This document shows, one piece after another, positions 25,798-35,822 of a DNA stretch of 64,000 bases. The stretch covers positions 1 through 64,000 of the forward strand of contig NZ_LSZH01000003.1 in the NCBI RefSeq assembly GCF_001647545.1, given 5' to 3'. The position numbers were made by a program, and so were the translations under genes. Numbering within the stretch: the first letter of the stretch is position 1; every line of letters begins with the position of its first letter. The notes under the pieces were generated by a model that was not told the origin of the DNA, did no database searches, and worked only from the letters and a program-made list of their open reading frames with translations. The stretch comes from Acinetobacter sp. SFB (GTDB lineage Bacteria; Pseudomonadota; Gammaproteobacteria; Pseudomonadales; Moraxellaceae).

Positions 25798-26931
25798 ATG
25801 AGTAAAAAGAACATGGACGCTGCTTTAAAAGGACTAAAAGTTCTCGATTTTTCTACGCTTTTGCCGGGACCATTCGCCACATTATATTTGGCTGACATGG
25901 GTGCAGAAGTCATCCATGTGGAATCGCCGACACGTCCGGATTTAATCCGTTTGTTGCCACCTTATGCCAATGGACAAGCGACTGCACATAGTTATTTGAA
26001 TCGAAATAAACAATCTATAGCGCTGGACTTGAAAGATCCTGAAAATATTGCTGCCATTAAACAGAAAATTTCTGAATTTGACATTGTGGTTGAACAGTTT
26101 AGACCCGGAGTGATGCAACGGCTGGGCTTGGATTACCAAAGTCTTGCCAAGATTAATCCGCGACTGATTTATTGTTCCATTACCGGTTATGGACAAACCG
26201 GACTCTATAAAGATAAAGCCGGTCATGACATCAATTATCTCGCCCTTTCCGGAATTGCAGGACATAGCGGTCGACAAGACAGTGGCCCACCGCCCATGGG
26301 TATTCAAATTGCAGATGTTGCAGGAGGCTCTTTACACGCAGTGATTGGAATTCTGTCTGCGGTAATTGAACGGCAACGTAGCGGACAGGGTCAATATATT
26401 GATATTTCCATGACCGATTGTGTGGTGGCCTTAAATAATATGGCAGCGTCAGCATCCCTTGCCGGAAAAACTAGCCAATATGCTGAACAAGGGCATTTAA
26501 ATGGCGGAACTTTTTATGATTATTATCAGACCCAAGATGGTCGTTACTTGTCTGTAGGGAGTTTAGAACCGCAATTTATGTCTGGCTTGGCCAGCATTTT
26601 ACAACTTCCAATCCTTTTAGAAAAAGGTGCTTCTTTTGATGAGTCAGATCGACAAATGGTTAAGCAAGCCATTCAAGACAAAATAAAATCCAAAGCTTTT
26701 GTTGAGTGGCAGGCGGTTTTCGCAGCGCAAGACGTTTGTGTTGAACCTGTACTACATTTGCATGAGGCGCTGGATTCGGAGCTTGCCAAGCAACGACAAT
26801 GGACAGTCTTGGTGCCTTTAAATACAAACTCAGAACAGACTGAGCAGCAGTTAAGTTGTCCCATCAAGTTTTCCCGATCAAAAAATATCTATAACTTCGC
26901 TGGACAGCGGCTCGGGGAAGGAAAATGGTAA
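25798..26931 (+). CDS. CaiB/BaiF family CoA-transferase (alpha-methylacyl-CoA racemase-like)
   Basis: 377 residues. Family III CoA-transferase or racemase motifs: KVLDFSTLLPGPFATLYLADMGAEVIHVE at the N-terminus, RNKQSIALDLKD, EQFRPGVMQRLGLDY, SITGYGQTG and the catalytic Asp in KAGHDINYLA near residue 144. It resembles AMACR, which epimerises 2-methylacyl-CoA, more than CaiB proper. It is divergent from the regulator and faces the beta-oxidation cluster, which suggests it feeds branched or steroid-side-chain acyl-CoA into it. Confidence 0.9.
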   Translation: MSKKNMDAALKGLKVLDFSTLLPGPFATLYLADMGAEVIHVESPTRPDLIRLLPPYANGQATAHSYLNRNKQSIALDLKDPENIAAIKQKISEFDIVVEQFRPGVMQRLGLDYQSLAKINPRLIYCSITGYGQTGLYKDKAGHDINYLALSGIAGHSGRQDSGPPPMGIQIADVAGGSLHAVIGILSAVIERQRSGQGQYIDISMTDCVVALNNMAASASLAGKTSQYAEQGHLNGGTFYDYYQTQDGRYLSVGSLEPQFMSGLASILQLPILLEKGASFDESDRQMVKQAIQDKIKSKAFVEWQAVFAAQDVCVEPVLHLHEALDSELAKQRQWTVLVPLNTNSEQTEQQLSCPIKFSRSKNIYNFAGQRLGEGKW

Positions 26932-26965
26932 TTACTTTACCTGATCAAAAGAAATAAGTATTAAA

Positions 26966-26998
26966 AATAAAAAAGCCTAATTCTTCAGGCTTTTTTAT
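26966..26998 (+). terminator. Terminator of the CoA-transferase gene
   Basis: AAAAAAGCCTAATTCTTCAGGCTTTTTT, 35 bases after the stop. Confidence 0.9.
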
Positions 26999-27288
26999 TG
27001 GATCAATTTAATCATTTTTAAAAAATTTAAATTTCTCATATAAAAAATAGGAGTATTTACAGGGGGATTTGCAGATTTATTTTCTATATGAAAAATAATG
27101 CTAAGCAATTGAAAACAACATCAAATCTGGTTGAAACTGGCAGGATTCGGCTGTAAGTGGCTATATCAGTGAAATCCAGACATGCTTATCAATAAAACCG
27201 CTATTAAATATGTAAAAAACGCATTTTGTTGATAGGTTAAATCTCGTTATGCTGTCAGCCGTTATAATGAACCTACTAGCTGTACGCC
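26999..27288 (+). promoter_or_regulatory. Leader and candidate promoter of cysI
   Basis: 290 AT-rich bases without a gene. A perfect TATAAT lies at 27263-27268, 20 bases before the cysI ATG. No good -35 box sits 16-18 bases upstream of it, which fits a promoter needing an activator of the CysB type. That dependence is inference. Confidence 0.4.
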
Positions 27289-28932
27289 ATGTATTTATAT
27301 ACTGATTTCGATCAGCAACTGATCAATGAACGTGTTGCACAGTTCCGTGACCAAACGGAACGTTATTTAGCGGGTAAATTGACGGAAGATGAATACCGTC
27401 CGCTACGTCTCCAAAATGGTTTATACGTGCAACGTTATGCACCAATGTTACGTATTGCTGTGCCGTATGGTCTGATGAATTCGAACCAGCTCCGTAAAAT
27501 TTCGGATTTGGCTAAAGACTATGACCGTGGTTATGCACATGTATCAACACGTCAAAACATTCAGTTTAACTGGCCTGCACTAGAAAATGTACCTGACATG
27601 TTGGCAGAACTGGCAACAGTTCAAATGCACGCCATTCAAACATCGGGTAACTGTATTCGTAACACTACAACTGACCAGTATGCAGGGGTGGTTGCCGGTG
27701 AAATTGCTGACCCGCGTCCAACCTGTGAATTGATTCGTCAATGGTCAACCTTCCACCCGGAATTTGCTTTCTTGCCGCGTAAATTTAAAATTGCGGTGTC
27801 TGCTCTGGCTGAAACAGACCGTGCAGCGGTTTCATTCCATGATATCGGTGTATATATCGTGAAAAATGAAGCAGGCGAGATCGGCTATAAAATTAAAGTC
27901 GGTGGCGGTCTTGGTCGTACACCCGTCATTGGTAGCTTTATTCGTGACTTCTTGCCGCGTGAAGATTTAATTGCTTATCTTGAAGCAGTGCTTCGCGTAT
28001 ACAACTTGCACGGCCGCCGTGATAACAAATATAAAGCACGTATTAAAATTTTAGTAAAAGCGTTAACGCCTGCTGTATTTGCTGAAAAAGTCGAAGCCGA
28101 ATTTGCCCATACTATTCAGACTTTAAAGATTCAGCCTGAAATCCTGAAAAAGCTGGATGAAGAATTCACTCCATTTGATTATCAAACTTATGAAGATGAA
28201 GATTTCACTGAACAGTTTGCAGCGCATCCAAAATTCAAACAATGGTTCAACATCAATACCAATGCACATAAAGTGAAAGGCTATCGTATTGTTACGATTT
28301 CACTGAAACGTGCCGGTATTGCACCGGGTGATATGAGCGTTGAAGAAATGAATTTGATTGCAGATCTTGCAGACAAATATACTTTCGGTGAACTTCGTAC
28401 CACACATGAACAAAATATTTCATTGGTTGATGTTCCACAAAAAGATTTGTTTGAATTGTGGCAAATCCTTGAACAAAACAATTTGGCACGTGCGCATATT
28501 GGTTTTATTACCGATATTATCTGCTGCCCGGGCGGTGATTTCTGTTCATTGGCAAATGCAAAATCGATTCCTATTTCTGAAGCGATCTCTCGCCGTTTCG
28601 ATGACTTGGATACCGTATATAACCTCGGTCATCTTGACTTGAATATTTCTGGTTGTATGAATGCCTGTGGTCATCACCATGTCGGTAATATCGGTATTTT
28701 AGGTGTTGATAAAAAAGGCGCTGAATTCTACCAAATTACTTTAGGTGGCAATGCCGATCATGATGCTTCAATTGGTGACATCTTAGGACCATCATTTGCC
28801 GCGGATCGTGTACCGGATGTTGTAGAAGAAATCTTGAATACTTATCTCGATTTGCGTGCAGATGGTGAAGAGTTTATCGATACTTACCGTCGTGTTGGCA
28901 TTCAACCCTTTAAGGAGCGTGCATATGCTTAA
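27289..28932 (+). CDS. cysI: Nitrite/sulfite reductase, haemoprotein subunit (CysI type)
   Basis: 547 residues. The enzyme carries sirohaem and a 4Fe-4S cluster and reduces sulfite to sulfide. The cluster/sirohaem ligands appear as CCPGGDFCSLANA near residue 415 and SGCMNACGHHH near 456. The RNIQFNW segment near residue 96 and SGNCIRNTTTDQYAG belong to the substrate half-domain. The downstream DUF934 gene overlaps by 8 bases; this pair is common in proteobacterial sulfate assimilation. cysH, cysD and cysN are not in the window. Confidence 0.93.
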   Translation: MYLYTDFDQQLINERVAQFRDQTERYLAGKLTEDEYRPLRLQNGLYVQRYAPMLRIAVPYGLMNSNQLRKISDLAKDYDRGYAHVSTRQNIQFNWPALENVPDMLAELATVQMHAIQTSGNCIRNTTTDQYAGVVAGEIADPRPTCELIRQWSTFHPEFAFLPRKFKIAVSALAETDRAAVSFHDIGVYIVKNEAGEIGYKIKVGGGLGRTPVIGSFIRDFLPREDLIAYLEAVLRVYNLHGRRDNKYKARIKILVKALTPAVFAEKVEAEFAHTIQTLKIQPEILKKLDEEFTPFDYQTYEDEDFTEQFAAHPKFKQWFNINTNAHKVKGYRIVTISLKRAGIAPGDMSVEEMNLIADLADKYTFGELRTTHEQNISLVDVPQKDLFELWQILEQNNLARAHIGFITDIICCPGGDFCSLANAKSIPISEAISRRFDDLDTVYNLGHLDLNISGCMNACGHHHVGNIGILGVDKKGAEFYQITLGGNADHDASIGDILGPSFAADRVPDVVEEILNTYLDLRADGEEFIDTYRRVGIQPFKERAYA

Positions 28933-29410
28933 TACTGCGCTACAAGTGCTCTCTAAAGATGGCACGATTGCAGACAACACTTATCAATTGATGGATGAAG
29001 ATGGGGTTTTGCCGCAAGGTGACGTGGTTCTGACGGTAGAGCAGCTTGATCAATTGGCAAATGTACAAGGTAAAAAAGCTTTGTATATTACGGTTGATGC
29101 TTCTCCTGAAGTCAATGAATTCCCGCTTGACCAGTTAGATGCAATCTTTATCGAGTTTGCAGGCTTTAATGATGGCCGTGGCTATTCATTTGCAGCATTG
29201 TTGCGTCGTCAAGGTTATCAAGGCGAACTTCGCGCGACTGGCGATATCTTTAAAGATGTGTTGAACTATTTAAAACGTTCAGGCTTCGATACTTTCGTGG
29301 TTAAAGAAGGTAAAGATATTGTGGAAGCTGCTGAGGGCTTAAACGATTTTAAAAATCCGTACCAAGCATCTACTGCAGTTGCACAAGCACGTTATCAAAC
29401 AGGTGCTTAA
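28925..29410 (+). CDS. DUF934 domain protein linked to sulfite reduction
   Basis: 161 residues from the ATG at 28925 inside the last codons of cysI. A TAAGGAGCGT ribosome site precedes it within the cysI 3' end. DUF934 proteins are found beside CysI or CysH; their biochemical role is not settled. Visible segments: QLDAIFIEFAGFNDGRGYSFAALLRR near residue 70-95 and GFDTFVVKEGKD near 122. The 8-base overlap makes translational coupling very likely. Confidence 0.9.
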   Translation: MLNTALQVLSKDGTIADNTYQLMDEDGVLPQGDVVLTVEQLDQLANVQGKKALYITVDASPEVNEFPLDQLDAIFIEFAGFNDGRGYSFAALLRRQGYQGELRATGDIFKDVLNYLKRSGFDTFVVKEGKDIVEAAEGLNDFKNPYQASTAVAQARYQTGA

Positions 29411-29435
29411 TCTGAATTAAGTTGCTGTAAAAATC

Positions 29436-29464
29436 AAAAAGCCGGAGTAATTCCGGCTTTTTTA
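29436..29464. terminator. Terminator between the DUF934 gene and the VOC gene
   Basis: AAAAAGCCGGAGTAATTCCGGCTTTTTT; stem of about 12 base pairs, usable in both directions by the convergent genes. Confidence 0.92.
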
Positions 29465-29490
29465 TGCGTGGTATTTAAAGTAATTGGATA

Positions 29491-29940
29491 TCACGTGACG
29501 TCTAACTGACAATTCACCATCCATTTAATTCCAAACTGATCAGTGAAAGCACCGTACAGCGCACCCCAAAAAGTCTGTTCCAAGGGCATTTCAACTTGTC
29601 CGTTAACAGATAAAGCCTCAAACAAGCGTTGTGCTTCCGCTTGTTCATCGGTATTTAGATTGATCGAAATATAGTGATTATTACCTTTGGTGAAAACGGT
29701 ATTGTTTTGCGCACAGAATTGATCATTGGTATCGGATGCCATCAGTTCTGTAAACGCATTGATGGGGAGTGAAACATGCAAAATAAGATTTTTATCCGCT
29801 TCAGAGAGCGTAACACCTTCTTCAGCAGGTAGCTCACCATAACGGGTAAGATTCGAAAATTCGCCACCAAAAACTGATTTATAGAAGTTAAAGGCAGCTT
29901 CAGTTTCACCTTGAAAATTGAGGTAATGATTGAGTTGCAT
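29491..29940 (-). CDS. VOC family protein (PhnB-like glyoxalase fold)
   Basis: 149 residues. The N-terminus LNHYLNFQGETEAAFNFYKSVFGG and the YGELPAEEG segment are PhnB/3-demethylubiquinone-methyltransferase-like VOC features; GALYGAFTDQFGIKWMVN closes the barrel near the C-terminus. These small dimeric proteins resemble glyoxalase but often lack a known reaction. No neighbour hints at a function. Confidence 0.9.
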   Translation of the reverse strand: MQLNHYLNFQGETEAAFNFYKSVFGGEFSNLTRYGELPAEEGVTLSEADKNLILHVSLPINAFTELMASDTNDQFCAQNNTVFTKGNNHYISINLNTDEQAEAQRLFEALSVNGQVEMPLEQTFWGALYGAFTDQFGIKWMVNCQLDVT

Positions 29941-30106
29941 GGAGAAGCCTGTTTGTTGTTGTTTTATTCAGGTTTAATTTAGCAGGCTTAAGTTTAAATT
30001 TTGATAATAAAAATATGAAAAAATGTAAGCATAAAAAATCCCTCCAAGTGGAGAGATTGTTTATGCTTTCTCCCTATGGGATAGAGCTACAGAGGGGGAT
30101 ATAAAA

Positions 30107-31282
30107 TTACAGTAATTCAATCGCCACGGCAGTCGCTTCACCGCCACCGATACACAGAGCCGCAATACCGCGTTTGCCACCTGTACGTTTCAGCGCATGA
30201 ATCAAAGTCAGGATAATACGTGAACCGGTTGAACCGACTGGATGACCAAGAGCACAAGCACCACCATTAATATTAACTTTAGCTGGATCAAGCTTGAAAT
30301 CATCTATAGGACACATCGTCACCATGGCAAATGCTTCATTGATTTCCCAAAGGTCAACTTCTTGCGCATCCCAACCAGTTTTTTTGAGAACTTTTTCAAT
30401 CGCCCCAACCGGTGCAATAGTAAATTCAGAAGGGTGCTGTGAATTTGATGCATAAGCGACAATTTTCGCCAAAGGTTTTAAGTCTTTTGTGGCAGCATTT
30501 TCAGCAGAAGTTAAAACCAGGGCCGAAGCACCATCGGAAATTGAGCTAGCATTTGCAGCAGTAATTGTACCGTCTTTAGCAAAGGCAGGGCGGAGTGTTG
30601 GGATTTTTGCAATGTTGGCATTAAACGGTTGCTCATCTTTATCTACAACCACCTCACCTTTACGTGTTGAAATGGTCACAGGAACAATTTCATCAGCGAA
30701 GTAGCCTTCATTCACTGCAGTTTGAGCACGTTCCAGTGAGCGAATTGCAAAGTTATCCATTTGCTCGCGCGTATAACCCCGGCTATTTGCCATATCTTGG
30801 GCAAATGAACCCATCAGGCGACCCGTTTCAGCATCTTCAAGACCATCAAGGAACATGTGATCTTTCACATCCCCATGCCCCATGCGATAACCTGAACGTG
30901 CTTTGGTCAATACATAAGGTGCATTGCTCATTGATTCCATACCGCCAGCCACCACAATTTCAGCAGATCCTGCTTTGATCATATCGGCAGCCTGCATCAC
31001 CGCTTTCATGCCTGAGCCACAAAGTTTATTGATAGTGACTGCTCCAGTTGAATCAGGCAGACCGGCTTGACGCATTGCCTGACGCGCAGGCCCTTGTTTT
31101 AAACCGGCAGGGAGTACACAGCCCATAATGACTTCTTCGACATCTGTTGGTTGTAATCCTGCACGCGCAATTGCTTCTTTAATTGAAGCTGCACCAAGCT
31201 CAGGTGCTGTTACACCTGCTAAGCTACCCTGAAAACCGCCCATAGCTGTACGTGCGCCATTTACAATTACGATGTCTGTCAT
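30107..31282 (-). CDS. Acetyl-CoA C-acetyltransferase (thiolase II)
   Basis: 391 residues. Catalytic motifs: NKLCGSGMKAV near residue 87, NEAFAMVTM, GGACALGHPVGSTGS near 345, and ALCIGGGEATA near 377. Length and the GSGMKAV wording fit the biosynthetic/degradative AtoB-PhaA type, which joins or splits acetoacetyl-CoA, more than long-chain FadA. It stands alone with its own leader. A phaB or atoDA partner is not in the window. Confidence 0.93.
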   Translation of the reverse strand: MTDIVIVNGARTAMGGFQGSLAGVTAPELGAASIKEAIARAGLQPTDVEEVIMGCVLPAGLKQGPARQAMRQAGLPDSTGAVTINKLCGSGMKAVMQAADMIKAGSAEIVVAGGMESMSNAPYVLTKARSGYRMGHGDVKDHMFLDGLEDAETGRLMGSFAQDMANSRGYTREQMDNFAIRSLERAQTAVNEGYFADEIVPVTISTRKGEVVVDKDEQPFNANIAKIPTLRPAFAKDGTITAANASSISDGASALVLTSAENAATKDLKPLAKIVAYASNSQHPSEFTIAPVGAIEKVLKKTGWDAQEVDLWEINEAFAMVTMCPIDDFKLDPAKVNINGGACALGHPVGSTGSRIILTLIHALKRTGGKRGIAALCIGGGEATAVAIELL

Positions 31283-31397
31283 TTTTTTTCTCTCCGAGAT
31301 TTACTTTTTAGGGGATTGTTTTACAAACATAAGCAGTATATGGAAAAATGAACAGGAATAAAGTCTGTTTGTTCTACGCCTTTAGACTGATAAGTTT

Positions 31398-31919
31398 TTA
31401 GCAAGTGAGGGGATTCTCAATACGGGTATGTCCCATCCTACTCAATAAAATTTTATAGTGGGTTTGTTGATAATTAGAACAATAATAAAAACTGCCATTT
31501 GATCCATTCGGAAGCCCATTTTCAGCTTGAAAAGTGACACTTGGCGTCCTTAACGTACCTCTCCAATCTAAATTTCCATATTTCAGCTCAGTCGTTTCTA
31601 TAGAGATAATTTTTTCATCCGCATCAACCTGTCTATTTTTATTGCTGTCTAAAAAAACAATGAAACCTGAATTCCAATGACTTGATTGGCAACTCACTTT
31701 ATTTTGGCTAGGACAGAGCACGACATTGGTGTGATGTATGGCAGCATGAGATTTTGCTAATTGAATACTTGAAATTAATTTGTTGCTAATGTTTTTGATT
31801 TCTTGTCTTGCCATGATGTCGTGAAAATAAGGCAAAGCGATGGAAACAATAATCGCTACAATAGCGAGCGTGATAATAAGCTCAATGAGGGTAAAACCAT
31901 TTTTTTGTTTGGAAATCAT
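31398..31919 (-). CDS. fimT: Type IV pilin-like protein, GspH/FimT family
   Basis: 173 residues. The prepilin peptidase site is clear: KNGFTLIELIITLAIVAII at residues 6-24, cut before Phe with the conserved Glu at +5. The C-terminal domain is the GspH/FimT type with two Cys pairs (VLCPSQNKVSC; YYCSNY...LTC). FimT-like minor pseudopilins take part in DNA uptake or pilus priming. No other pil or fim genes lie near. It is followed by a long AT-rich leader of ompA on the other strand. Confidence 0.85.
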   Translation of the reverse strand: MISKQKNGFTLIELIITLAIVAIIVSIALPYFHDIMARQEIKNISNKLISSIQLAKSHAAIHHTNVVLCPSQNKVSCQSSHWNSGFIVFLDSNKNRQVDADEKIISIETTELKYGNLDWRGTLRTPSVTFQAENGLPNGSNGSFYYCSNYQQTHYKILLSRMGHTRIENPLTC

Positions 31920-32289
31920 TAAATTAACCTTGTAATGTATTTTTTTAGTTATTTGTGTTATTAATATTTTGTTTTTTAATGGTTTTTTAAAGCTAATATT
32001 TATTACTCAACTTTTAAGAAAGCTGTTAAAATAATTTAGCAAGTGACAATAAGCTATTCATAAGAATAAATTGAGTAAAAAATTACCGAATTACAACGGA
32101 AATTGTAAGTAATTTTGTCAATAATTTACTTGATTAAAATTATCAAGCACTTGGAAAAAAAATAAAGTGTTTGTATGATTCAAAGTGAATGGCTTAAAAA
32201 TAAAACTGGGGTATTGGAAAGCCTATCTCAGGTAGCCCAAATTTAGGCTTGAGCTTGAACAACAATTGTTATCTCTGGAGGATAATTCC
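31920..32289 (+). promoter_or_regulatory. Long AT-rich divergent region with ompA leader
   Basis: 370 bases without a gene between the pilin and ompA starts. It is very AT-rich up to about 32200 and then carries the ompA 5' leader with a GGAGG ribosome site at 32276-32280. The long leader fits an abundant, post-transcriptionally tuned outer membrane protein mRNA, but no specific sRNA site could be read. Confidence 0.45.
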
Positions 32290-33330
32290 ATGAAAATGAG
32301 TCGTATTGCATTAGCAATGCTCGTTGCTGCACCTTTGGCTGCTGCTAACGCTGGCGTAACTATTACACCATTAATGCTTGGTTACACATTCCAAGACACT
32401 CAACACAACAACGGTGGTTCAGATGGTGAACTAACTAATGGTCCTGAGTTACAGGACGATTTATTCGTTGGCGCTGCACTGGGTGTTGAATTAACTCCTT
32501 GGTTGGGTTTTGAAGCTGAATATAACCAAGTTAAAGGTGATGTAGAAGGCCCTGGTGTACTTGCAGGTTCAGAGTACAAACAAACTCAAATCAATGGTAA
32601 CTTCTATGCTACTTCTGATTTGATCACTAAAAACTATGATAGCAAAATCAAACCTTATGTTTTATTAGGTGCTGGTCACTATAAATATGACATCGACGGT
32701 ATTGCTGAAGACAAAGAAGGTACTTTGGGTAACGCAGGTCTAGGTGCTTTTTGGCGCTTAAACGATGTTTTATCTCTTCGTACTGAAGCTCGTGGTACTT
32801 ATAACTTTGACGATAAATTCTGGAACTATACAGCTTTAGCTGGTCTTAACGTAGTTCTTGGTGGTCACTTGAAACCAGCTGCTCCTGTAGTTGAGGTTGC
32901 TCCAGTTGAACCTGTAGCTCCAGTTCAACCAGCTCCACAAGAGTTGACCGAAGACCTTAACATGGAACTTCGTGTGTTCTTTGATACAAACAAATCAAAC
33001 ATCAAAGATCAGTACAAACCAGAAATCGCTAAGGTTGCTGAGAAGTTAGTTGAATATCCAAACGCTACTGCTCGCATCGAAGGCCATACAGATAACACTG
33101 GTCCACGTGCATTGAACGAACGTTTATCTCTAGCTCGTGCTAACTCTGTTAAATCCTCACTTGTTAATGAATACAATGTAGATCCAGCTCGTTTGTCTAC
33201 TCAAGGTTTTGCTTGGGATCAACCGATTGCTGACAACAACACTAAAGAAGGCCGTGCTATGAACCGTCGTGTATTCGCGACTATTTCTGGTAGCCGTACA
33301 GTTGTTGCAGAACCTACTCAAGCTCAATAA
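32290..33330 (+). CDS. ompA: Outer membrane protein OmpA (AbOmpA/Omp38-like porin)
   Basis: 346 residues from the ATG at 32290, behind a strong GGAGG site. A signal peptide ([21 protein letters not shown]) is cut near residue 21. An eight-strand barrel spans ~22-200, then a Pro/Ala/Val hinge ([13 protein letters not shown]...) and an OmpA-like peptidoglycan-binding domain: [24 protein letters not shown] and [10 protein letters not shown], with the Asp and Arg that hold diaminopimelate. It is highly similar in layout to Acinetobacter OmpA, a slow porin and envelope anchor. Codon use is strongly biased, as in highly expressed genes. Confidence 0.97.
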   Translation: MKMSRIALAMLVAAPLAAANAGVTITPLMLGYTFQDTQHNNGGSDGELTNGPELQDDLFVGAALGVELTPWLGFEAEYNQVKGDVEGPGVLAGSEYKQTQINGNFYATSDLITKNYDSKIKPYVLLGAGHYKYDIDGIAEDKEGTLGNAGLGAFWRLNDVLSLRTEARGTYNFDDKFWNYTALAGLNVVLGGHLKPAAPVVEVAPVEPVAPVQPAPQELTEDLNMELRVFFDTNKSNIKDQYKPEIAKVAEKLVEYPNATARIEGHTDNTGPRALNERLSLARANSVKSSLVNEYNVDPARLSTQGFAWDQPIADNNTKEGRAMNRRVFATISGSRTVVAEPTQAQ

Positions 33331-33349
33331 TTAATTATTGATCTAATAT

Positions 33350-33379
33350 AAAAAAGCAGCCTTAGGGCTGCTTTTTTAT
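33350..33379 (+). terminator. Terminator of ompA
   Basis: AAAAAAGCAGCCTTAGGGCTGCTTTTTT, 20 bases after the stop. Confidence 0.93.
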
Positions 33380-33471
33380 ATCTGCTACATATGCATAACT
33401 TGTTTAATACATTGTTTTATTTTTATCTTGTTCTAATAAATACCCCTATACAATAAAAAGAGGGTATAAAA

Positions 33472-34308
33472 ATGACCCAGATATTAACGACTGAAGATGG
33501 CACCTCAATTTATTATAAAGATTGGGGGGGCGGTACTGTGGTTGTCTTTTCACATGGATGGCCTTTATCGAGTGATGCTTTTGAAGATCAAATGTTGTTT
33601 TTAGCTGAGCATGGCTATCGAGTCATTGCATTTGATCGGCGTGGACATGGGCGGTCAAGTCAACCTTGGGCTGGGCATAGTATTGATCAATATGCAAAAG
33701 ATTTACATCAGTTGGTTGAACATTTGAATTTAGATCATTTTGCTTTAGTCGGACATTCTATCGGTGGGGCAGTCGTCACCCGTTATACGGCAAAATATGG
33801 ACAGCAAAAGGTCACTAAGCTTGCATTGATTGCTGCTGTGACTCCGTTAATGATTAAGCGAGATGATCATCCAGACGGAGTTGATCCAGAAGTATTTGAT
33901 GAAATGCGTGCAAATTTATTGGATAACAGAGCTGATTTTTATCTGGATTTTGCTAAGAAGTTTTATGGTTACGACAAATTACTCAATAAAAAATCTGAAG
34001 GTGTAGTGCAAAATTTTTGGCGTATCGCGATGCAGGGTTCAATCAAAGCACATTACGATTGTATAGAGGCTTTTTCGGAAACAGATTTACGTGAAGATTT
34101 AAAAAAAATTGCTGTGCCGACTTTGGTGCTGTATGGAACGGCAGATGAAATTGTACCTCCAGAAATTTGTAGCCAGCAGGCGGTAAAGCTTTTAAAGCAG
34201 GGCGTAGAAGAGCAAATTAAAGGAGCATCACATGGTTTGTGTACGACTCATAAGAATGAAGTTAGTTTTGCTTTAAAACAATTTTTGGCAGATAACTCAG
34301 TATTATAA
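33472..34308 (+). CDS. Alpha/beta hydrolase (non-haem chloroperoxidase/esterase type)
   Basis: 278 residues. The catalytic triad is readable: Ser in GHSIGGAVV near residue 97, Asp in LYGTADEIVPPE near 225, His in GASHGLCTTH near 254. The oxyanion segment is FSHGWPLSSDAFEDQ near 27-41, and RRGHGRSSQP follows. This set is typical of arylesterases and cofactor-free haloperoxidases. The substrate is unknown. The gene is monocistronic, with a shared terminator after it. Confidence 0.92.
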   Translation: MTQILTTEDGTSIYYKDWGGGTVVVFSHGWPLSSDAFEDQMLFLAEHGYRVIAFDRRGHGRSSQPWAGHSIDQYAKDLHQLVEHLNLDHFALVGHSIGGAVVTRYTAKYGQQKVTKLALIAAVTPLMIKRDDHPDGVDPEVFDEMRANLLDNRADFYLDFAKKFYGYDKLLNKKSEGVVQNFWRIAMQGSIKAHYDCIEAFSETDLREDLKKIAVPTLVLYGTADEIVPPEICSQQAVKLLKQGVEEQIKGASHGLCTTHKNEVSFALKQFLADNSVL

Positions 34309-34311
34309 AAA

Positions 34312-34339
34312 TAAAAAACAGCCCGAAGGCTGTTTTTTA
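34312..34339. terminator. Terminator between hydrolase and permease genes
   Basis: AAAAACAGCCCGAAGGCTGTTTTT between convergent genes; compact stem with a GAA-type loop. Confidence 0.92.
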
Positions 34340-34352
34340 TTGAAGTAGAAAC

Positions 34353-35822
34353 TTATTCACGGTCTACGTTTACAGGCTGAACATCCATTTCTTTATATGG
34401 AATTAGTTTGGTTTTATATTTCCATTTATAACCGAGCCAGATCACAAGAAATAATGGAATACTGATATAGGTTGAAAGCAAACCTAACCAATCAATTTTT
34501 CCACCGGTCAACGCTTCATAGTTCTGACCTAGAATAATGATCGAGCAGAGAATGAAGGCAAACCATGGAGCAAAAGGGAAGAACTTGGCTGTATACGCTA
34601 AGTCTTCAAGTTTATAGCCTTGTGCTAAATAACCTTTACGGAAACGGTAATGTGAAATGGCAATGCCTAACCAGACAATAAAACCACACATGCCTGACAT
34701 GTTGAGCAGCCAGTTAAACACTTGTTGTTGGCCAATAAATGTCGTTAAAAAGCAGAGTGCAGCAATTGCAGTGGTGGCATAAAGTGCATTCATTGGTACG
34801 CCACGCGGGTCGAGTTTAGCAAACCATTTCGGTGCGCGGCCCTGACGTGCCATATCAAATAGCATACGCGTAGATGAATACATACCTGAGTTGCCCGCAG
34901 ACAATATTGCAGTCAGGATCACCGCATTCATTAAACCTGCAGCAAAAGCAAAACCTGCTTTTTCATACAAGAGGGTAAAAGGTGAAAGGGTAATGTTGTC
35001 GCTTGCCGCGGCTTGTAAAAGACGCGGATCATCATAGGCAACTAATGTACCTATAATGAAAATACATACCACATAGAATAATAAAATACGCCAGAAAATT
35101 TGCTTGATGGCAACAGGAATGGTCTTTTTAGGATCTTTAGATTCACCTGCCGCAACCCCGACCATCTCTGTTCCCTGGAACGAGAACCCGGCAATCATCG
35201 CAACACCAATCATGGCTTGTAAGCCGCCAACAAAAGGCGCATCGCCTTTGGTCCAGTTGGAGAAGGTCATCATATTTGGTGTCAGCATGATTTTTGCAAT
35301 CATGGCAATACCAATGATGATAAAGACAATAATCGCAATCACTTTGACGAGAGAGAATAAAAATTCAGTTTCACCAAAGCCTTTAACAGTTAGGGCATTA
35401 ATACCAAAAATAATGGCAAGGAAAATGGCACTCCAGTAGAAACCAGGAATGTCTGGAAACCAGAACTTCATAATAAACTGTACTGCAACCAGTTCAAAAG
35501 CCACGGTAATGGCCCAGTTGTACCAATAGTTCCAGCCTAAGGCAAAACCAAAGCCACCTTCCACATATTTAGTCCCATAGGTGAAAAATGCACCTGAGGT
35601 GGGGTTGTGGGTCGCAAGCTCACCCAGACTGGTCATCAAGAAATAAATCATGATTCCAATCAAACAGTAAGCAAGTAATGCACCACCAGGACCGGCATTG
35701 GCAATAGTTGCACCAGAAGCCAGAAATAAACCGGTACCGATAGAACCACCAATGGCGATCATATTAAGATGGCGAGCACCAAGCTTACGCTGTAGGTGAG
35801 GTTGTTCTGTTTCGCTCATCAT
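34353..35822 (-). CDS. Amino acid permease (APC superfamily, AAT family)
   Basis: 489 residues with 12 predicted helices. The AAT family start is clear: [26 protein letters not shown] in helix 1, [13 protein letters not shown], and [21 protein letters not shown] near residue 215-235. It resembles LysP and D-serine/aromatic permeases; the substrate is not certain. Its start overlaps the rsmC stop by 4 bases, so it is translated from the same message. Most members move their amino acid with protons. Confidence 0.92.
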   Translation of the reverse strand: MMSETEQPHLQRKLGARHLNMIAIGGSIGTGLFLASGATIANAGPGGALLAYCLIGIMIYFLMTSLGELATHNPTSGAFFTYGTKYVEGGFGFALGWNYWYNWAITVAFELVAVQFIMKFWFPDIPGFYWSAIFLAIIFGINALTVKGFGETEFLFSLVKVIAIIVFIIIGIAMIAKIMLTPNMMTFSNWTKGDAPFVGGLQAMIGVAMIAGFSFQGTEMVGVAAGESKDPKKTIPVAIKQIFWRILLFYVVCIFIIGTLVAYDDPRLLQAAASDNITLSPFTLLYEKAGFAFAAGLMNAVILTAILSAGNSGMYSSTRMLFDMARQGRAPKWFAKLDPRGVPMNALYATTAIAALCFLTTFIGQQQVFNWLLNMSGMCGFIVWLGIAISHYRFRKGYLAQGYKLEDLAYTAKFFPFAPWFAFILCSIIILGQNYEALTGGKIDWLGLLSTYISIPLFLVIWLGYKWKYKTKLIPYKEMDVQPVNVDRE

